Source: Theodoxus fluviatilis
Taxonomy: Eukaryota > Mollusca > Gastropoda > Cycloneritida > Neritidae
DNA length: 64,000 nucleotides
Reading direction: 5' to 3'
Assembly (NCBI GenBank): GCA_034096865.1
Contig: JAWQFJ010001202.1
Coordinates: forward strand, 120,001-184,000
The notes below the pieces were generated by a model that made no database searches, was not told where the DNA came from, and was given only the letters and a program-made list of their open reading frames with translations. Shown in pieces: positions 10,447 through 22,780 of this stretch (positions are counted from its first letter, which is position 1; each line of letters starts with the position of its first letter). Both the position numbers and the translations under genes were made by a program.

Positions 10447-10713
10447 CTGCAAGGAAGGCAAGATGACAATGACGAGGACAATGCAACACATTCACATCAA
10501 GGAGGTACAGGCAGGCAACATTTTAGGTTCAAAATCAACGCATGGACTTATATTTTCTTTTTAGAAACTGCACCTAAATATGAGTACAACAAAACGTAAG
10601 TGCCTACCCATATTAGTTCCAGATATGACTCACAAAAGATCAAGGACAGTGACCAGCATAGCTAGTTTAGTTTTTCCCCCATTTTCAAGACCCCATTAAA
10701 TATTTCATAGTCA

Positions 10714-11294
10714 AACAAGAAGGGCAAAGCCCACATGACTCACATGCTGAGAGGATGTGAAAAATGGCTGTTTTTTAGACAACATTTACGGCCCCTGCGA
10801 CCTTGACCTTGATGCAAGGTCAAGTCACTATGTTTTTTTTTTACGCCTTGTCATCATACACCATCATGCCAAATTGGGTGTTGATAGACTTAATAGTCTC
10901 CGAGAAAAATCCAACGTAAAAGTTTTTTTTACGGACGACAGGACGCCCGGACGGACGTCACGGGCGACCTAGTATGAAAGTATAATGTGTACTACAATGT
11001 TATGAAGTTTGGAAGAGTTATCTTCCATAGTTCAGGGTCAAGGTACTTCAAAATATGTATACAATCCAACTTTAAAGAGCTCCTGTGACCTTGACCTTGA
11101 AGCAAGGTCAATCAAACTGGTATCAAAAGATAGGGATTACTTTGCCCTATACACCATATATAGGTCAGGTATCCAATCTCAAAAACTTCAGAGAAAATTG
11201 GGAAAATGTGAAAAATGGCTGTTTTTTAGGACGCCCGGACGGACGACACGGGTGAGTACATAGACTCACTTTTGCTTCGCATGTGAGTCAAAAA
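10714..11294. repeat. TGACCT-rich interspersed repeat, copy 1 (rearranged)
   Basis: Begins AACAAGAAGGGCAAAGCCCA and ends CTTTTGCTTCGCATGTGAGT like copies at 23894 and 57324, but the internal blocks are shortened and in a different order, with the GACGCCCGGACGGACG block present twice. Contains several TGACCTTGACCTT motifs. Confidence 0.9.
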
Positions 11295-11299
11295 CAATA

Positions 11300-12190
11300 G
11301 TCCAAATCAAAGTCTTCAAATCTATGTGTGAAAGTGAATCAATATATGCAGAAATCTTACCATTAGAATGAGTAATAATAATAATGACTTTGTAATGGTA
11401 TGGTAAAAATGACAAAAAGGCACATTCTTTGGTCTCAAAACTGCACAAAACTGTTTATTCAAAAAGTTCCAGAGCTACAGGAAAATGTGGAACAGGCTTC
11501 AAAAAGATTTTCCTGGCTGTACTCTAATTCTGCTTTCCCCTAGTAGCCACAATCCAATACTATTAATGTTACACAGCATCAAAGTAGAGAAAAACTTGAA
11601 TTAAGCAGGCAGAAAGAGTGTCAGATGAGGGGGAATAGTAATAAAAACCGCTGGCGCTGAACCTCCAGGTTTTGGCACTATATAAAAAAGATCGGGTTCG
11701 AACCCGCAACCTCTCAAGAAAAGAGGGGGAAAAACACACACACAAAAAAAACAGGTCGGGTTCGAACCAGCAACCTCGAAAAAAGAAGGGTAAAAATAGT
11801 TTCAGCGCGGATTTGAANNNGTTGTTGATGACGTCACACATTACGCAATTTCGCCATTCCATGAATCGCGTATTTGGGGAGGCACTCTGGAGTGTACGAC
11901 CTTAAAAAACCACTTTCTCTTCAAGCCTCGATTCTGAAAATTTGATACATTATATCGGACCTTACTTCCAGTTAGCGTGCAAAATGTCAAGGAAATGCGT
12001 CCAGTAGTTTTTGAGAAATCAGCCGTGGAGTCGGGACAGGCACACACACAGACAGACAGACAGATAAAGTCTGTAGGACCTCCAGTAAACCTGGAGGGAT
12101 AAAACTTTAATCCTAAGAGACTACCTAAAAGATCAACATAAAAGTTTGCAGGAACTTTTCATATAAAAGCAACAAATATTGTGAAAGACG
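11300..12190. other. Intron, no gene recognised
   Basis: AT-rich intronic sequence between e23 and e24. Includes two near-repeats of TCGGGTTCGAACCCGCAACC and TCGGGTTCGAACCAGCAACC. These recall a tRNA T-arm (GGTTCGAACC), hinting at tRNA-derived SINE fragments, but no complete tRNA fold was found. Also has a 3-N gap at 11818 and an ACAGACAGACAGACAGA run near 12050. Confidence 0.5.
11818..11820. other. Assembly gap (3 N)
   Basis: Three undetermined bases. Confidence 1.
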
Positions 12191-13415
12191 GTAGGTTTAA
12201 ATGTCTTTAAATCATTTTAGTGAAACCTTTAAGTACAATTTTGTTACCAAGGCAGTAATTAACTTTCCATACCACCAACTTTTAACCTCACCATACATTG
12301 TTTGCAGCTTGCTCTTATTTCAGAATCTTTACAAATGTTATTATGCTAAGAAAAACGGTGCAGATAACCTTGAAAGTTATCCAAAAATACTATCTGACAA
12401 AGCAGGGACACTAATACAAAGGCAGTCTTCAGTACTTGCAATTGTACTTCATCTGGTATCTATCTACTTTTTGTCAGAGAAGACTGCGTCCATTGTCGAA
12501 GGCGAGAATATTCTCTCACTCCCCCTCCATTCTTTGACAACATCTGAGCCTGGTATTTGTTCATTTCTTCGACAATGAGATCAAAGACATTGTCAGTGAA
12601 AAATAAACTGAAATATTCCATCTCCGTCCATTGGGAACAAAAGCTGGGCCTGGCTCACCAGTAATCTATGGTAACCACTGATGGTCATATCCATTCCGAG
12701 CAATTGTCGGAATTTCTTCCTCACACGCTGAAACCTCAGAATCAGGCACTATGATTGACTCTCGGTCACTATGCTCCCTCTGCAAGAGATCCTATCCTCT
12801 TCATCCTCAAACCAAAAAAAACCTCCTCCTCAGAGTAAGAATCAAAGAAAAATTTGACCAATACCTCATAGTCCATGATGACGTAAACAAAACTCAAACT
12901 GTGTCGATTGAGCACACACACAAATTAGCAGAAAAATCCACAGCATTCATAAAATCGAAATGGCGCAAGCACATGCGAAAACTAGGTCTCTTTTGTGTAC
13001 TCCACTGTCGAAAGAGCTCTCTAAGTCCCACTTCTCTCAGATACTGTCTCTATAAATGGGCCCTATCATACTGGGGGATACATCTGCCCATGGCTGTTCG
13101 GGAAATAAAGCATGTTGCAAATACATCTGCCCACAGCGTTCTAAAGGTTAAGGAGATTGTCGTGACATTTTGTAGATAAATTCTAAATTGAAACATGAAT
13201 ACATAAACTAAGAGAATGTTGCTGTTAATAAACATCACTATTTGTTTCATGGTCAGAACAGCAACAGGATGATTTCAAGTTATCAACAATAAACATGAAA
13301 CCTCTGCAGCAGTCATGTTGAGCCGACTACTGACTGAAATGTACAGCATTTTGATACAAGTTGTAACAATAAGTATCTGTGACTTGAGTTCCCAGGTCTT
13401 GTACTTTTCCAGTCG

Positions 13416-13733
13416 CTATGCATGGCCTGCCACAAACCACATTCTCCTGTTCCTGGTGGAAACTTCGAAGTTAGAAAACATGAAGTGCACGTTCACACAG
13501 TCAACCTCTGTGATGGTTGGCCACACATAAGTTTTCAGTGTGACAGCACATGTCTTCATGAAGTTCAGCAGAAGTCTTCAGACGTGATCTCTGGAACGCT
13601 GCCAATGTGAAAGTCATCATCATAGTGCACTCCAATCATTTCACCAGTTGTTGCAAAAGTGAAGTTGGGCATGTTATCAGCATCTGATTCCAGCAGCTGG
13701 TCATCAGAAACGTTAGAGTTGTGTTTCTCTGAA
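13416..13733 (-). pseudogene. Decayed ORF, probably transposon-derived
   Basis: After a TTTTGTTTTCAG the minus strand reads NSNVSDDQLLESDAD, MIGVHYDDDFHIGSVPEI, TSEDFC then a stop. A shifted frame continues NFMKTCAVTLKTYVWPTITE, VHFMFSNFEVSTRNRRMWFV to another stop. The continuity across one frameshift suggests a formerly coding region. I do not recognise a named domain, but the YDDDFHIG..(fs)..W P layout looks like tails of invertebrate transposon-derived proteins (impression, not a match). Confidence 0.4.
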
Positions 13734-13984
13734 AACAAAAGCAAGTACAAAGTCACTGAAAACAAGACCAAGAACTTTAGATAGAAACAAGGAGTGTGAC
13801 AATCTTAAGATATACATTAGTGGAAAATAAAAAAGAAAGATGCCCTTTTCCCACCTTACCCTGATAGCTGCGGCATAAGCTTTGTGAAGTTGTGGGCCAA
13901 GCCTGCTAGTTGTGGCATGTGCTGAACATAAAAGCAGAAGGTTGTAAAACGTGCTTTTCAAAATTTACCCCCACCCCCACCCCC

Positions 13985-14530
13985 ATATTGCATTAAAAAA
14001 TGGGGTATTTTTAAAAAAGCATTTGCTCAGCAAATATGAATACTATGTTAATGAAATTCTGTAAACAATACAAACACACTATGAGGAATATTCAGACTTT
14101 TTTCTCCCTCATATTGAATTAATCGCAAGTTTTGACAACCACTGAAAAATATGTAAACTTATTTTTGCCTCTAAAAATAAAATAAGGCAACTTGGAAAAA
14201 GATAGCATGTTGAAGTTTGCATGTTTGCATATCAATGGATGTAGAATACAATTAGACCAGTCAGAAAACTAACTTTATTTGCTACATTTTAATGATAGTG
14301 TAATCATGTCATCCCAGTAATGGTTTTTTACTTACTTAATGACACTTACCTTGAAACATTTCAAAGTGTTACAGATAAACTTTTGACATCTCATTGTGTA
14401 ACAGAATCCTTTGTTTACAACCATTGCAGTTTATAAAGAGGTTGATAATTGTAGTTCGGTATAAGGGCAATAATAGTTATACATATTTTTCTGCGATTGT
14501 GTCATAACTCATAACTCAAACTGCAATAGT
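13985..14530. repeat. Kolobok-like terminal-region remnant, fold-back
   Basis: The left part (about 13990-14150) aligns in plus orientation with 34020..34170 of the intact element (TTGCTCAGCAA, TGTTAATGAAA, AATACAAACACAC, CACTGAAAAAT). The right part (14373-14530) matches 9690..9840, i.e. the same family inverted. The arrangement is that of a non-autonomous element with opposed ends. Confidence 0.55.
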
Positions 14531-14657
<127 letters not shown>

Positions 14658-14870
14658 TTAAAGTTAGAGTTAGTTCACTGTGATTCTCTGGTCACCCGTC
14701 TACAGAGGAAAGAATGTACTTTAGGTTACATGTAGCTTGATGGTACGAACCAAATGATGGCTGGAACATGGCCTCAGAAGACATGCAACATTCTTATTCA
14801 CACAACTCAACAACAATGCAATGAGTAGCATCTGAAAACATTTCACAATGAAATACTGAAAGGCACTTAC

Positions 14871-14962
14871 CTAGCTTGTCCCCGCAACTTGAAGATGAGT
14901 GGATTCATGGATTCTGTGTGTGTTGTTGTCAATGCCATCTCGTGGCTCCACTTGCCGAACAT
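14871..14962 (-). CDS. Candidate first exon of a nested minus-strand gene
   Basis: ATG at 14962 opens MFGKWSHEMALTTTHTES, MNPLIFKLRGQA and ends at a consensus donor, GCTAG|GTAAGTG. Immediately upstream, GCAAGCATGGCGGCAGC resembles the GCCGCCAT core often found at animal promoters, and the stretch is GC-rich against an AT-rich intron. I do not recognise the peptide and could not join it in frame to a following exon: the possible exon near 13863..13931 has a good acceptor but the wrong phase. It could equally be the 5' exon of a dead transposon gene. Confidence 0.35.
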
Positions 14963-14979
14963 GACGCTGCCGCCATGCT

Positions 14980-15960
14980 TGCACGCGTTTATTGGAGACC
15001 TGTCCTTGCTTTTCATTGGTTTATTCAGTGATATATAAGTTATCTATATGTTTCGTATTTCATAGGATACAGTTATACAAGAACGTTTTGCGCATTAAAA
15101 AAATTATTATGATCAAATGAGTAGATTGTGAGTTATTGCATGTCAAAGTTTACTCAAATTTAGACTCTTCTCTTAAGCTCTGATACTGTGAAATTTCAAT
15201 AATGAAACTTCTACAATTAAGGAGAAACCAACCTTTTACCTGCCAAATATGGATATGGCTGCAAAAAATTCATTGAAATGGGAGAAACCCCATATTATCA
15301 GAAAGTACCCAAACGCCATTCGCATTTGTGACCCGAAAAGTTTGCGATGCAGCACAGCGTTTAGGACAGCGTGTGTACAGACTCAATTAGTTTTCAAGTA
15401 TTTGAAAGAGACCAAGGTAAAAAATAAGCACATGGTCTGTCAGAAGAAGGAACAGTCTTTATTGTCAGAGCCAAAACCATTCATTGTCAAACAATGGAGA
15501 AAATTACCATTAATAAACAATTGGACTAATTGAGACAATTCTAATCCTTTTCTGCTAATACGTAGGTGCAATTAAGTGCAATTTTTTGGTGTTTTTTAAT
15601 CTAAAAAGAAACTTTCCAACATTAGTTTATCAAAATTAAGATTTAGTTTGCCAAAATGTCAAAATGCACAAAATCCACCCCCATTACTTCTATCAGCGTC
15701 TATTGCGTTTTTTCTGCGTGCGAGTTAACACTCAGTTCATGAAAACTGGTCACATACTATGGGTTAGGGCAATTGCAACCAGCTACTTTATTTACCACGG
15801 TAGTTCATCTTCAAGGAAATGGGCATGTTTGCAAACATGTCATGAGGAAATGCAAACAGTAATCCCACCTTGACCAAAAAAAAATAATTCTGCAAGCCCC
15901 CTGGACACAGGTAACTGTGGAGAGAAAGAGATACTAGGCAAAGACCGACTTCAAAATATG
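14980..15960. other. Intron, no gene recognised
   Basis: AT-rich sequence between e23 and e24. A 94-codon plus-strand open frame at 15249..15533 has no recognisable motif and no splice or promoter context; I do not call it. Confidence 0.5.
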
Positions 15961-16001
15961 GGAGTTTGGGGTCTACTGATCAAGGAGGCTTCTCAGCTTA
16001 C

Positions 16002-16216
16002 TTTTCCTTGTTCTTTCCCTTCTCCATTTTCTCTTTCTTCTTCTTCCGGCGCCGCTCTCGCTTGGCTGCCTGGGCCGCCTTCCTCTGGGCCTCCGCCTCC
16101 TTCTCCTTGTCGAGTTCCTCCAGCAGGATGGTGGCGTTCTTGTTGGCCTCCGCCGCCTGGTGCTCCTTGGCATGGGTGATGACCTCCATGCAGTTCTGGC
16201 ACTTCTTCTGGAGGTC
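16002..16216 (-). CDS. mask/ANKHD1: mask exon e23: KKCQNC motif and basic segment
   Basis: Encodes DLQKKCQNCMEVI, EHQAAEANKNATILLEELD, then the very basic KRERRRKKKKEKMEKGKNK. Family equivalent: KKCHQCVETIV, QQAAEANKNASILLKELD, and the Lys/Arg-rich helix that is a probable nuclear localisation or RNA-contact segment. Acceptor GCATTGTAG, donor GAAAA|GTAAG. Confidence 0.96.
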
Positions 16217-16597
16217 CTACAATGCCCAGGCAAAGTTCAGGGCACACCGCCACACAGGCCACGTGGACGAAAGGTTTGGCAAAAGTATCAACCTTTTCAA
16301 GTGGTGACATCACAAATTTGACTCTGACCAAGCAGCAACTCCATGACAAAATTTGCTCTTGGTCAATATGCATCTTCTGCATCTATGAGAGCTTTTCACC
16401 AGCATTAAAAAGTGACAGGAAAAGAGATTTTCCACACTTGTACCATAATAGTATACTGGTGAGTGAGGATACAACCATAATACACATCTGTCATGAGGCA
16501 TTAACTATCAATGTATGCACTAATCCCCAACCAAAAGGGAGCATTTAATCAGCTTGGAGACAGAGAAGGATGAATGCATTGCGAGGAGAGTACACAC

Positions 16598-16794
16598 CTT
16601 GTCTGTGAGCTGGTTCACAAAGCGCTGCAGCTCCTGGTCCGAGGGGAACTGGGTGACTTTCGTGACCATCCACTTGGAGACCTTGACGTGGCCCTTCCTG
16701 AAGGCAGCCATCAGGCAGGAGACCTTGCGGTTGTCATGGCTGTCCTTGTCTGCCCCGTTGTTCACCAAAAACTGCACTACATCCAAGTGTCCTC
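16598..16794 (-). CDS. mask/ANKHD1: mask exon e22: last ankyrin repeats
   Basis: Encodes GGHLDVVQFLVNNGADKDSH, then MAAFRKGHVKVSKWMV, QFPSD and QLTDK, matching the end of ankyrin block 2 (FRKGHVKVVQYLV..QFPSD..ITDKE). Acceptor ACGTCTGCAG, donor CAAG|GTGTG, phase 0 out. The acceptor lies about 95 bp from the edge of the 34-bp minisatellite. Confidence 0.96.
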
Positions 16795-16889
16795 CTGCAG
16801 ACGTAAACAAGCAACGTCACATTTTAGAGTTAGATCCTCTTAGAGAGCATTTGGCTCGGCAAGTCTCTCACCTCGTCCCTCAACAATCT

Positions 16890-19800
16890 GACCTGCTACT
16901 GGAAGTAATTAGGACACCACCCTGACCTGCTGCTGGAAGTAAATAGGACAACACTCTGACCTGCTACTGGAAGTAATTAGGACAACACTCTGACCTGCTG
17001 CTGGAAGTAATTAGGACAACACTCTGACCTGCTGCTGGAAGTAAATAGGACAACACTCTGACCTGCTACTGGAAGTAATTAGGACAACACTCTGACCTGC
17101 TGCTGGAAGTAATTAGGACAACAATCTGACCTGCTGCTGGAAGTAATTAGGACAACACCCTGACCTGCTGCTGGAAGTAAATAGGACAACACCCTGACCT
17201 GCTGCTGGAAGTAAATAGGACAACACTTTGACCTGCTACTGGAAGTAAATAGGACAACACCCTGACCTGCTACTGGAAGTAAATAAGACACCACCCGGAC
17301 CTGCTACTGGAAGTAAATAGGACATCACCCGGACCTGCTACTGGAAGTAATTAGGACAACACCCGGATCTGCTACTGGAAGTAATTAGGACAACACCCGG
17401 ACCTGCTGCTGGAAGTAAATAGGACAACACCCGGACCTGATACTGGAAGTAATTAGGACAACACCCTGACCTGCTGCTGGAAGTAAATAGGACAACACCC
17501 TGACCTGCTACTGGAAGTAATTAGGACAACACCCTGACCTGATACTGGAAGTAATTAGGACAACACCCTGACCTGCTACTGGAAGTAAATAGGACAACAC
17601 CCTGACCTGCTACTGGAAGTAATTAGGACAACACCCTGACCTGCTACTGGAAGTAATTAGGACAACACCCTGACCTGCTACTGGAAGTAAATAGGACAAC
17701 ACCCGGACCTGCTACTGGAAGTAAATAAGACAACACCCTGACCTGCTGCTGGAAGTAATTAGGACAACACCCTGACCTGCTACTGGAAGTAATTAGGACA
17801 ACACCCGGACCTGCTACTGGAAGTAAATAAGACAACACCCGGACCTGCTACTGGAAGTAATTAGGACAACACCCGGACCTGCTACTGGAAGTAAATAGGA
17901 CAACAATCTGACCTGCTACTGGAAGTAATTAGGACAACAATCTGACCTGCTACTGGAAGTAATTAGGACAATACCCTGACCTGCTGCTGGAAGTAATTAG
18001 GACAACACCCGGACCTGCTACTGGAAGTAAATAGGACAACAATCTGACCTGCTACTGGAAGTAAATAGGACAACACCCTGACCTGCTACTGGAAGTAAAT
18101 AGGACAACACCCTGACCTGCTACTGGAAGTAAATAGGACAACACCCGGACCTGCTACTGGAAGTAAATAGGACAACAATCTGACCTGCTACTGGAAGTAA
18201 ATAGGACAACACTCTGACCTGCTACTGGAAGTAAATAGGACAACACCCTGACCTGCTACTGGAAGTAAATAGGACAACACCCGGACCTGCTACTGGAAGT
18301 AAATAGGACAACACTCTGACCTGCTACTGGAAGTAAATAGGACAACAATCTGACCTGCTACTGGAAGTAATTAGGACAACACCCTGACCTGCTACTGGAA
18401 GTAAATAGGACAACACACTGACCTGCTGCTGGAAGTAAATAGGACAACACCCTGACCTGCTGCTGGAAGTAATTAGGACAACACCCTGACCTGCTACTGG
18501 AAGTAAATAGGACATCACCCTGACCTGCTGCTGGAAGTAATTAGGACATCACCCGGACCTGCTACTGGAAGTAATTAGGACAACACCCGGACCTGCTGCT
18601 GGAAGTAATTAGGACAACACCCTGACCTGCTGCTGGAAGTAATTAGGACAACACTCTGACCTGCTACTGGAAGTAAATAGGACATCACCCTGACCTGCTG
18701 CTGGAAGTAATTAGGACAACACTCTGACCTGCTACTGGAAGTAAATAGGACATCACCCGGACCTGCTACTGGAAGTAATTAGGACAACACCCTGACCTGC
18801 TACTGGAAGTAATTAGGACAACACCCTGACCTGCTACTGGAAGTAAATAAGACAACACCCTGACCTGCTACTGGAAGTAAATAAGACACCACCCGGACCT
18901 GCTACTGGAAGTAAATAGGACAACAATCTGACCTGCTACTGGAAGTAATTAGGACAACACCCTGACCTGCTACTGCAAGTAAATAAGACACCACCCGGAC
19001 CTGCTACTGGAAGTAAATAGGACAACAATCTGACCTGCTACTGGAAGTAAATAAGACAACACCCTGACCTGCTGCTGGAAGTAAATAGGACAACACCCTG
19101 ACCTGCTGCTGGAAGTAAATAGGACAACACCCTGACCTGCTGCTGGAAGTAATTAGGACAACACTCTGACCTGCTGCTGGAAGTAAATAGGACAACACCC
19201 TGACCTGCTACTGGAAGTAAATAGGACAACACCCTGACCTGCTACTGGAAGTAAATAAGACAACACCCTGACCTGCTGCTGGACGTAAATAGGACAACAC
19301 CCTGACCTGCTACTGGAAGTAAATAGGACAACACCCTGACCTGCTGCTGGAAGTAATTAGGACAACACCCTGACCTGCTACTGGAAGTAAATAGGACAAC
19401 ACCCTGACCTGCTGCTGGAAGTAAATAGGACAACACCCTGACCTGCTACTGGAAGTAAATAGGACAACACCCTGACCTGCTGCTGGAAGTAAATAAGACA
19501 ACACCCGGACCTGCTACTGGAAGTAAATAGGACAACACCCTGACCTGCTACTGGAAGTAAATAAGACAACACCCTGACCTGCTGCTGGAAGTAAATAGGA
19601 CAACACCCTGACCTGATACTGGAAGTAATTAGGACAACACTCTGACCTGCTACTGGAAGTAAATAAGACAACACCCGGACCTGATACTGGAAGTAAATAG
19701 GACAACACCCTGACCTGCTACTGGAAGTAATTAGGACAACACCCTGACCTGCTGCTGGAAGTAAATAGGACAACACCCGGACCTGCTACTGGAAGTAATT

Positions 19801-20390
19801 AGGACAACACCCGGACCTGCTACTGGAAGTAAATAAGACAACACCCGGACCTGCTACTGGAAGTAATTAGGACAACAATCTGACCTGCTACTGGAAGTAA
19901 ATAAGACACCACCCGGACCTGCTACTGGAAGTAATTAGGACAACACCCGGACCTGCTACTGGAAGTAATTAGGACAACACCCGGACCTGCTACTGGAAGT
20001 AATTAGGACAACACCCTGACCTGCTACTGGAAGTAATTAGGACAACACCCGGACCTGCTACTGGAAGTAATTAGGACAACACCCGGACCTGCTACTGGAA
20101 GTAATTAGGACAACACCCGGACCTGCTACTGGAAGTAATTAGGACAACACCCGGACCTGCTACTGGAAGTAATTAGGACAACACCCTGACCTGCTGCTGG
20201 AAGTAATTAGGACAACACCCGGACCTGCTACTGGAAGTAATTAGGACAACACCCGGACCTGCTGCTGGAAGTAAATAAGACAACACCCGGACCTGCTACT
20301 GGAAGTAATTAGGACAACAATCTGACCTGCTACTGGAAGTAAATAGGACATCACCCGGACCTGCTACTGGAAGTAAATGAGACAATACCC
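16890..20390. repeat. 34-bp minisatellite, about 103 units
   Basis: Unit of the type ACCTGCTACTGGAAGTAATT AGGACAACACCCTG, strictly 34 bp over about 3.5 kb. Variants are confined to a few sites (TACTGG/TGCTGG, AATT/AAAT, AGGAC/AAGAC, CCCTG/CCCGG/ATCTG/CTCTG). It fills most of the intron between e21 and e22 and ends about 95 bp from the e22 acceptor. In sense orientation each unit reads CCTAATTACTTCCAG and CAGGTC, resembling a branch point plus acceptor and a weak donor. Because 34 is not a multiple of three, frames rotate through it and the open frames are artefacts. Confidence 0.98.
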
Positions 20391-20913
20391 ATGGCCTGCA
20401 ATTCTAGGATGGAAAGACCAATAAAATGTTTCACAACAAAACTGGGGGTGAGCATCCACAAGGAGAGGCAGCCAATAATATTATACATAGATCTATCACT
20501 GCTGAATTCCTGACCATGTCTTATTCCTTTATTAGGGATGACATTTCACATGTCATATTCCAGCCACTCATTGTGTCCGCATCCTTTTACAGTCCACTGT
20601 GAAATACATGTCTTCATGATAGACATCAATGCTGCTGTACAAAGAGGCTTAATAAAAGGAGTCCACACATGTATACTCCTTAGATAAGCTTCCATGGCAA
20701 ACAATATCTCAGCCATTATTGTCTACTTCATATGTGTGGTTCTATCACTGGACAGAAGTAGGGAAGACTATGGTAAAGCTATCATCTTTGCAGCACACCA
20801 GGGAATCGCTGGACCATGAAAATAATCTTTAAAATCTGCAACTTCATGTAAGAGGGACAGGGATTCTCCATCCCTCTCTCTTTCTCTGTCTGTCTTTGTG
20901 TGTTCTAAACAAG

Positions 20914-21500
20914 TTTGAAGGGTTGGGAAGTTCCAGTAAATATTTTTTTGTCTTTCTGCTTTGGCCCGTCGTAGACGTTTGAACCAAAGCTAACAACACA
21001 AGGTAGCAGATAGTATAACATCCCACATTGTCACGATATTTCAATAAACCCAGATTTCTCCATCCCAGGGAGAGAACCATGGCACTGTGCCTCGCACATC
21101 GTCCAACCCCAAAGCATGCTCGCCCATCTCAGCCTGTCAAAAGTCATGGTTTCAACAAGCGAGTAGAGGCTGAGGGGCTGACCGTGTACTCATGCAAGAG
21201 GGGAGAGCACTGGGGGGGTGGGCTGGCAGGAACTGGTGTATATTCTAAACAAGTTTGAAGGGTTGGGGTTGGGTAATTTTTTTTTTGTCTTTCTGCTTTG
21301 GCCAGTCATAGACATTTGAACCAAAGCTAACGACATAAGGTAGCAGCCAGTATAACATCCCACATTGTCAGGATATTTCAATAAACCCAGATTTCTCCAT
21401 CTCAAGGATAGAACCACGGCATTGCACAACGCACATCGTCCAACCCCAAAGCATTCTTGCCCATCTCCGCCTGTCAAAAGACATGGTTTCAACAAGCGAG
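20914..21500. repeat. Tandem duplication, 338-bp period
   Basis: Two direct copies starting at GTTTGAAGGGTTGGG (20914 and 21252) share long stretches such as TTTCTGCTTTGGCC, TATAACATCCCACATTGTCA and ATGGTTTCAACAAGCGAGTA. Intronic, between e21 and e22. Confidence 0.9.
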
Positions 21501-21553
21501 TACTGAGTGTCTGTCTGTCTGTCTCTCTCTCTGACCAGCACCCTGACACCTAC

Positions 21554-21615
21554 CATTGCAGGCCAGCCAGAGTGGAGAGTTGCCTTTCTTGTTCTTCACA
21601 TCCACGGTGGCTCCC
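21554..21615 (-). CDS. mask/ANKHD1: mask exon e21: ankyrin repeat fragment
   Basis: A 62-bp exon encoding GATVDVKNKKGNSPLWLACN (family GAHIDVRNKKGNTPLWLAANG). Acceptor GTTGCAG, donor AATG|GTAGGT. It precedes the intron holding the 34-bp minisatellite. Confidence 0.95.
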
Positions 21616-22050
21616 CTGCAACATGAGGAGAGAGGTCAAAACCCAGGCAGCCTGCTTGCAAACAGCAGCTGCTGACACAGCACTGGAACTCAAGTCGCCA
21701 TCTTGCAACAAGGAATGGCTGTAAGATTACAACACTTTCATGAGGTGGAAATAGTCATTCATCCAAGTCTTAGAATACTTTACCTACACAAGCACAAATA
21801 TTTTAAAGTTGTGTCGAAGGAGTAAAACAAACACTCAGAGCACATCGAGTCAATAGCACAGAGGAGAGGTAAAGCTACCAAGGGTTTCTATACTGTGAGC
21901 TCCTTGCCTTTCCAGACTATGACAGATAGGATTGCAAAACCAAACACCTTTTCCCCCAATTATTTCCCACATACACGAAACTATCATAATGTAGATACAG
22001 AGCCCGTCTGACACACCTCGATGGATGATTTGCTCCCCGAGTAAACTTAC

Positions 22051-22226
22051 CTTTGAACAAGCAGTTCTACAAATCTGTAGTGGCCCTTGTCAGCAGCAAT
22101 GGTGAGGGCAGTGTCTCGCGAGGAGGGCACTGGCGAGGCATTGACCTCTGCCCCCTTGTCCAGCAGCACCCTTCCCACCTCCACGTAGCCGCCTGACGCC
22201 GCCTCCATCAGTGGTGTCAGTCCAGT
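22051..22226 (-). CDS. mask/ANKHD1: mask exon e20: ankyrin repeats
   Basis: Encodes [49 protein letters not shown] and FVELLVQ. Acceptor GCTTGCAG, donor AAAG|GTAAG. Phase 0 in, two bases out. Confidence 0.97.
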
Positions 22227-22780
22227 CTGCAAGCATCCCGTGTCACGTCGTCATGTCACGCCAGCACTGTCAAGGCCAGGCTCCCAGCGCTCAAGCCACC
22301 AATGCTCTTCCTTTCCCTCTTCATGGCAATTTCCCTCAAGTTAAAGCTTTCAGAGAGTCGTGATCACACTGCAGAATTTAAAGCGCGACACACTGCAGAT
22401 TTGTCTCCTAATGAGAAAATGCTCACTAGGGATTTCATATCTTGCACTTGAAGGACCTCTTTATTACATCATCATCATCATCATCTATTGCATCAATTCA
22501 CAAATTCATGAATGAACTTTTCAGAGAAACCCACTGTCTTATATCATCCAGACGGTAAAAAAAAACAAGAAACAAAAAATGTCTACTGCTTTGGTCACAT
22601 CAATGACAGCCACTGGGTATATCAAATCCCTGAATCTGAACTTGTGAAACTGCTAGTTTGTTAGATACAAAAAGGCTCATTGAGATCAAATACGCAGTTG
22701 TCTCAACAGTACCCCTGAAGAAACAATGCCAAGACAAAGCCGAAATCAAAACTTTGTTACAAAGCTATCAAGTGGCTTAC

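Noticed and set aside
9844..10599. 251-codon plus-strand frame across the e24 region
   Set aside because: Opposite to exon e24 and through AT-rich intron and repeat remnant; no family support.
15249..15533. 94-codon plus-strand open frame
   Set aside because: AT-rich, no recognisable motif, no splice sites or promoter context; length is within chance for this composition.
16890..20390. Regularly spaced 34-bp repeats, superficially CRISPR-like
   Set aside because: Head-to-tail with no unique spacers, in a eukaryotic intron; it is a minisatellite.
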